Both the position numbers and the translations under genes were made by a program. Below, one piece after another: positions 60,311 through 64,000 of a stretch of DNA of 64,000 bases. Source of the stretch: Reticulitermes lucifugus (taxonomy: Eukaryota; Arthropoda; Insecta; Blattodea; Rhinotermitidae); contig JAKCWW010000013.1 in NCBI GenBank assembly GCA_026260175.1, positions 150,177 to 214,176 of the forward strand. Direction: 5' to 3'. Every line of letters starts with the position of its first letter. Within the stretch, counting starts at the first letter, position 1. Under the pieces are notes generated by a model. That model did no database searches, was not told where the DNA came from, and saw only the letters and a program-made list of their open reading frames with translations.

Positions 60311-60515
60311 AGATCTTGTTATTGTCAGCGATGAAATTTCTTTTCTAGTATGGTTGTATTAGCTATTTTATTATTCTGTATCCACTGGTATTTAAAATTA
60401 CACATGGCACGATGAAACAGAAGACACCTTAGGATGAGAGTTCGCAGCCTGTATATGAGTATAAGTTGAAACCAGCTAAAGCACAAGATTATTAACAGAG
60501 TAAGATGTATTTGTA

Positions 60516-60560
60516 ACCCCTACATACGTTTCGGCAATCAAGTTGCCATCCTCAGGGGGC
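60516..60560 (-). ncRNA. Hammerhead-type ribozyme candidate, copy 2
   Basis: On the minus strand: stem I strand CCCC (plus 60556-60559), extendable by a G.U pair; core CTGAGGA (60549-60555); extra T (60548); stem II GGCAA/TTGCC with CTTGA loop (60533-60547, five perfect pairs); core GAA, then two-pair stem III AC/GT with GTAT loop (60522-60532); cleavage-position A (60521); stem I strand GGGG (60517-60520). All conserved core positions are present apart from the extra T, and GUA is an accepted cleavage triplet. Confidence 0.6.
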
Positions 60561-61049
60561 GTTCCTCAAAGAATCACAAGCATCTATGGCATCCAGATAC
60601 ACACACATTTGGCATTACAATGGAAGCACTCATGCCGCTTACAATATTAAAATAAATAAAAGCATATAGCCATAAAACCAAACATTAAGAGAAATAATAT
60701 ATTGCGACTGAATCAGTGATTATAAGCTAATACGCCATATAACACAGAGCAAAAATTATATACAAATATTTTTACATGATTCAACCTAGATGTTTAAAAC
60801 ATATAACAGTTTTCTAAAAAAGGTTTAACTGGCTACTGGCCATGTATACAATCATATAGTACATCTATGTCGATCTCGTCCTGTAGCGCAGTGTGTTACG
60901 TGTCCGTTGGGTTGTAGTGCATTAGTTCTTCTCAGCTTCTACTCATGATAAAATGCATGGTACAATTAACATAAAATTCGCAGCCTATGTTTGGTTCCCA
61001 CCTCAAAATTTACAAAAACATTCAGGATATTCACGAAAATGCTCTCCCA

Positions 61050-61135
61050 AGACAGTTGTTAGGAGTCGAACGTGGCTCCTTCGGAAATCTAAATAGATGC
61101 GTTCTCCTTGGGTCACTCAGCTTTTGCAAGTCGAT
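61050..61135 (-). mobile_element. Possible tRNA-like SINE head
   Basis: The minus strand reads AAAGCTGAGTGACCCAAGGA, then AGATTTCCGAAGGAGCC and CGTTCGACTCC, i.e. an A-box-like and a B-box-like element about 45 bases apart. There is a single copy in the window and its body is not recognised. Confidence 0.3.
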
Positions 61136-61139
61136 ATCA

Positions 61140-63635
61140 TCGTTGAAGCTTAGAAGGATAAATGAAATGTCTGACGCGGGGTAATATTGCGGGAGGTCCC
61201 CTACATTAGTTCATTATCCATAAGCTTTTCCTAAGCGCCTTAGGCGTAATATTTATCAGGGGAGTAGTAAAATAAACGAGAAAGTTACGGGTTGGGCAGT
61301 GTTAAAGAAACTTCAATCAATGCACTGCGTTGTTTAAGAATCGTGACAGCGTGTTATTATAGCGGTGTTCCTCTTGAGTGTTGACTGCTTGGCTGATGTA
61401 GGGTTGTCCACAATATCGATTGAATTCTACTAGAACAACAGCGTATACTCTATATCGTCTTGCATTTATTACCGTATTTATGCTTTATTTTTTCTCCTTT
61501 GCTTCTTCGTTCTCATTTCCTTTTCGAGTTCTCCTTCCTCCATCATATTCTTTGTTTCTTCCATTTCCTTTCTTTCTTTATTTTTTCCTTATTTCTAAAT
61601 ATTTATTTTCTGTTTTATTTCGTACTTGCTTCTAATTCAGTGTGCTTACTAGAAAACAAGACCGATTAGCGGGCGATAATTTCTTAATTTTACAGCTTAA
61701 TTTATACTGACTCTAAAATCCAGTGAGAATATGGTAAACATATGTAGCAAGTTATGCCTTTTCTATATACCTTATTTTATTTTCGTGTTTATGCGTTCTT
61801 TGTAGGAAGTGTCAAGACAGGAGTAGGCGTTTGTAATGAAAGGCTGCGTCTAAGCTTCCATCAGGTCCATGTTCTGTCTAAACCAATAAAACATGTCAAT
61901 GAGAATTTGCACGAGACCCATACATAAATTAATTTTTTATACTTTTTTCATTACAAGAAATCGAAATTCATGCAGTTTCTGACACACAGATTGTCCTTAA
62001 ACATTTAATTTTCCTAAACTTTAAGAGAGAAATAAATTTAATATCAAAATTATCTACTACTATTACTACTGCTACTGCTATTAATAGTAATAGTAATAAT
62101 TCCATCTCATATTAATATCCTGACACATCAGTCATAATGCGAATTATACGAACAGCGGAGGAACACAAGAGAAAATATATTCAATTTTAAGCCACAAACA
62201 AAACATATACAGACGGTATTAAAAGATAAATTGATAGCAGGTAAAATCAGAGTGGATACTGTTATAACTGTTAAAGTAAGAATGCTAAGAGTGATAATAA
62301 TAATAATTTTATTCATCTAAAACTAATTCAGATCAGTTCATCCAATGTCGACTCCAAATATCTTGCCATATAAACTCTCATATTTATCTCGGAAAAAGAT
62401 TCAGCACTGTTGCCAGGAATGTTTTTCAGTCATGACTGAAGTATCCTTTACCTCTGGACGTGTCCTCATGAGCATTCCACACAGTCCCGAAGCTTCTGTT
62501 TTCTGTGAGCCCTTACATATAACATACTTAAATCTCGTAAATCACACCACACCCCATGTCACCCTTAAAAATACACATACCAAATTTCACCCTTCCCAAC
62601 AATAAACTCATGGCAACAATCTACTAACATAGCATATACCCAAACACTTCCCTCTCTTTTATTTACTGTCTTTTATTTTTATGTAAATTATGAAAAAGGA
62701 TGGGGTGAAAGTTGTCTAGCGAGAGAAACAATAGTTGGACGTGTAACGCCTTCCCTTGTCTTCATTTATTTGCTCCTCGTGTTTTGTTTCTACTAGACGG
62801 ATGTACATGGCCTTGCCATCTTTCCTATCCGAGACAAGGTTTTACCTTGCCAATACATCACCACATCTACCAAAAAATATAGATGTCAAGTAAAGAAAAA
62901 CTGAGACGTTACATAGGAAAGAGGGGTTATTTGTACTATCTTCTTCCTTTGGAAACATAGTGAATGCTACTTGAAAATATGGAGGTTCATTCTTTCATTA
63001 TGAAGGACTGGTTTGTGGTAAAGATTTTCTAAGAGCTGCTTTCTTAAAAATAGAGAAAACACTTTTACAAGTAAAAACAATTCCGATATTTTTTCCTTTA
63101 TAAAAATCTCTATCAGAACTCTGTGTTCCGACACGAAACTAAGTCCCGTCTTTTCAGATGTTTCCTAAGTATTGTCCGCATACGGCTAGTGATAATAAGT
63201 GAGGTTGGAGTAGGTATGGGAGCATATATAAGAAGGGTGGGAGAAATGAAGAAAGTACATAAAATTCTAGCTACAAGGAACTCAAAGCAACGGCTGCTTG
63301 AGAATTGCAGTAGTAAATAGAATAATGTAAATTAATTTAAATGAAGCCTTTGTGTTTCAGGTCGCTTAAAATGTGCCCATAGAAGGAAAGAGATTTCAGT
63401 CGTAATTCCTCATTCTCAGTCGGTTACATTCGTTCACGCTATTATGTGACCACAGCCTGATATACATACTTTCATATAAACACGAACCCGCGACAACTCG
63501 TATTAAAAGACCTGACACACCTAAAGTTCTAGATCACTGGTGTCATGAGTTTCTTAATCTTTCTAAAATATACTTCAAGTTCTGGTAAAAGCAAATTGTC
63601 CTTTTGAATGGCATAAAGGCATACGTGAGAGTAGA
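61140..63635. other. AT-rich sequence with a triplet repeat
   Basis: A TAC/ATT-type triplet tract lies at 62053-62103 and a smaller (ATA)n at 62295-62310. A T-rich, pyrimidine-biased stretch at 61480-61630 makes two overlapping phenylalanine-rich frames with no meaning. Confidence 0.45.
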
Positions 63636-63639
63636 ATTA

Positions 63640-63845
63640 TCTCCACAATTTTCATCCGCGGCGATTTTTGGAGGTAATTGGCCAGGTTCGCAGAGCCCCA
63701 GAACCCATTGAATAGTAGGTCTGTGGGCACCTTTGCAGGTATGGACGCCTTAGCACAAAAAAAACCTGTCCTTACCAGGAACCAAACCACCAATCTTCTG
63801 TCATCCATGACGTAGACTAGTTACTATACCGACTGATTCTTCAGG
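63640..63845 (-). mobile_element. SINE-B copy, strongly degenerate
   Basis: 'GAGCCCCAGAACCCATTGAA' and, for the inverted head, 'CAGGAACCAAACCACC' (B box) and 'GTTACTATACCGACTGATTC' (A box) keep the SINE-B order. An A run interrupts the middle. Confidence 0.45.
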
Positions 63846-64000
63846 GTTCCTGTAAATTTTAGGCATTTTTAGTAAAAAAAATAATATTATTAAAATTTAA
63901 TTTAAGTAGTTTTTATGCCAATGAAATAAACTCTCATTGGGAGTGGTTTTATCGACACTCAAAAATGGTCTTGGATCCCGAGACACAATCTCCAAATAAT

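Noticed and set aside
61480-61669. Two overlapping phenylalanine/serine-rich frames, possible membrane protein
   Set aside because: They are a by-product of a T/C-rich tract; both frames are equally open.

Overview
This is a gene-poor, AT-rich stretch of eukaryotic nuclear DNA. No open frame exceeds about 126 codons, and none is a recognisable host gene. No operons, CRISPR arrays, rRNA genes or intact tRNA genes were seen. The features that can be supported are decayed transposable elements, simple repeats and two assembly gaps. The mix of retroelements suggests an arthropod, most likely an insect with a fairly large genome; a polyneopteran such as a cockroach, termite or stick insect is a guess from general resemblance, not a demonstrated assignment.

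Two element classes dominate. (1) LINE-D is one non-LTR retrotransposon family, present as about fourteen 5'-truncated fragments on both strands. All come from the 3' end: the C-terminal reverse-transcriptase tail, a short 3' sequence and a (TTAG)n-type tail. The longest is at 14.9-15.5 kb. At 3.5-4.1 kb a younger copy has inserted into an older one and made a 12-bp target-site duplication. (2) Three tRNA-headed SINE families: SINE-A (6.4, 7.8, 11.7, 32.0 and 39.0 kb), SINE-B (1.7, 12.2, 22.2, 26.4, 30.2, 45.1, 48.3 and 63.6 kb) and SINE-C, with a tRNA-Leu-like head (33.8, 34.7, 38.4, 44.8 and 52.6 kb). Five of these copies have clear target-site duplications.

Smaller components are three non-autonomous elements with hAT-type CAG...CTG ends and imperfect 8-bp flanking repeats (4.2, 15.7 and 40.2 kb); a fold-back element at 5.3 kb; a 54-bp minisatellite at 17.7-18.2 kb; a zinc-finger C-terminus of another LINE lineage beside a gap at 26.2 kb; and a short repeat family, here called family E, at 39.4, 49.0, 57.5 and 58.0 kb.

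The most interesting signal is a recurring CTGANGA...GAAAC motif. Two copies (5483-5526 on +, 60516-60560 on -) can be folded by hand into small hammerhead-type self-cleaving ribozymes: conserved core, stem I pairing across the cleavage site, stem II, a two-base-pair stem III and GUC or GUA at the cleavage position. Family members deviate from the canonical core by one extra U after CUGANGA. Degenerate relatives occur at 59.6 kb and in family E. Minimal hammerheads of this kind are known from Penelope-like retroelements and retrozymes, so these are probably remnants of such an element. This is inference from sequence read by eye.

The long intervals between these elements are AT-rich with no structure that could be supported. 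They may be introns, intergenic DNA or older unrecognised repeats.
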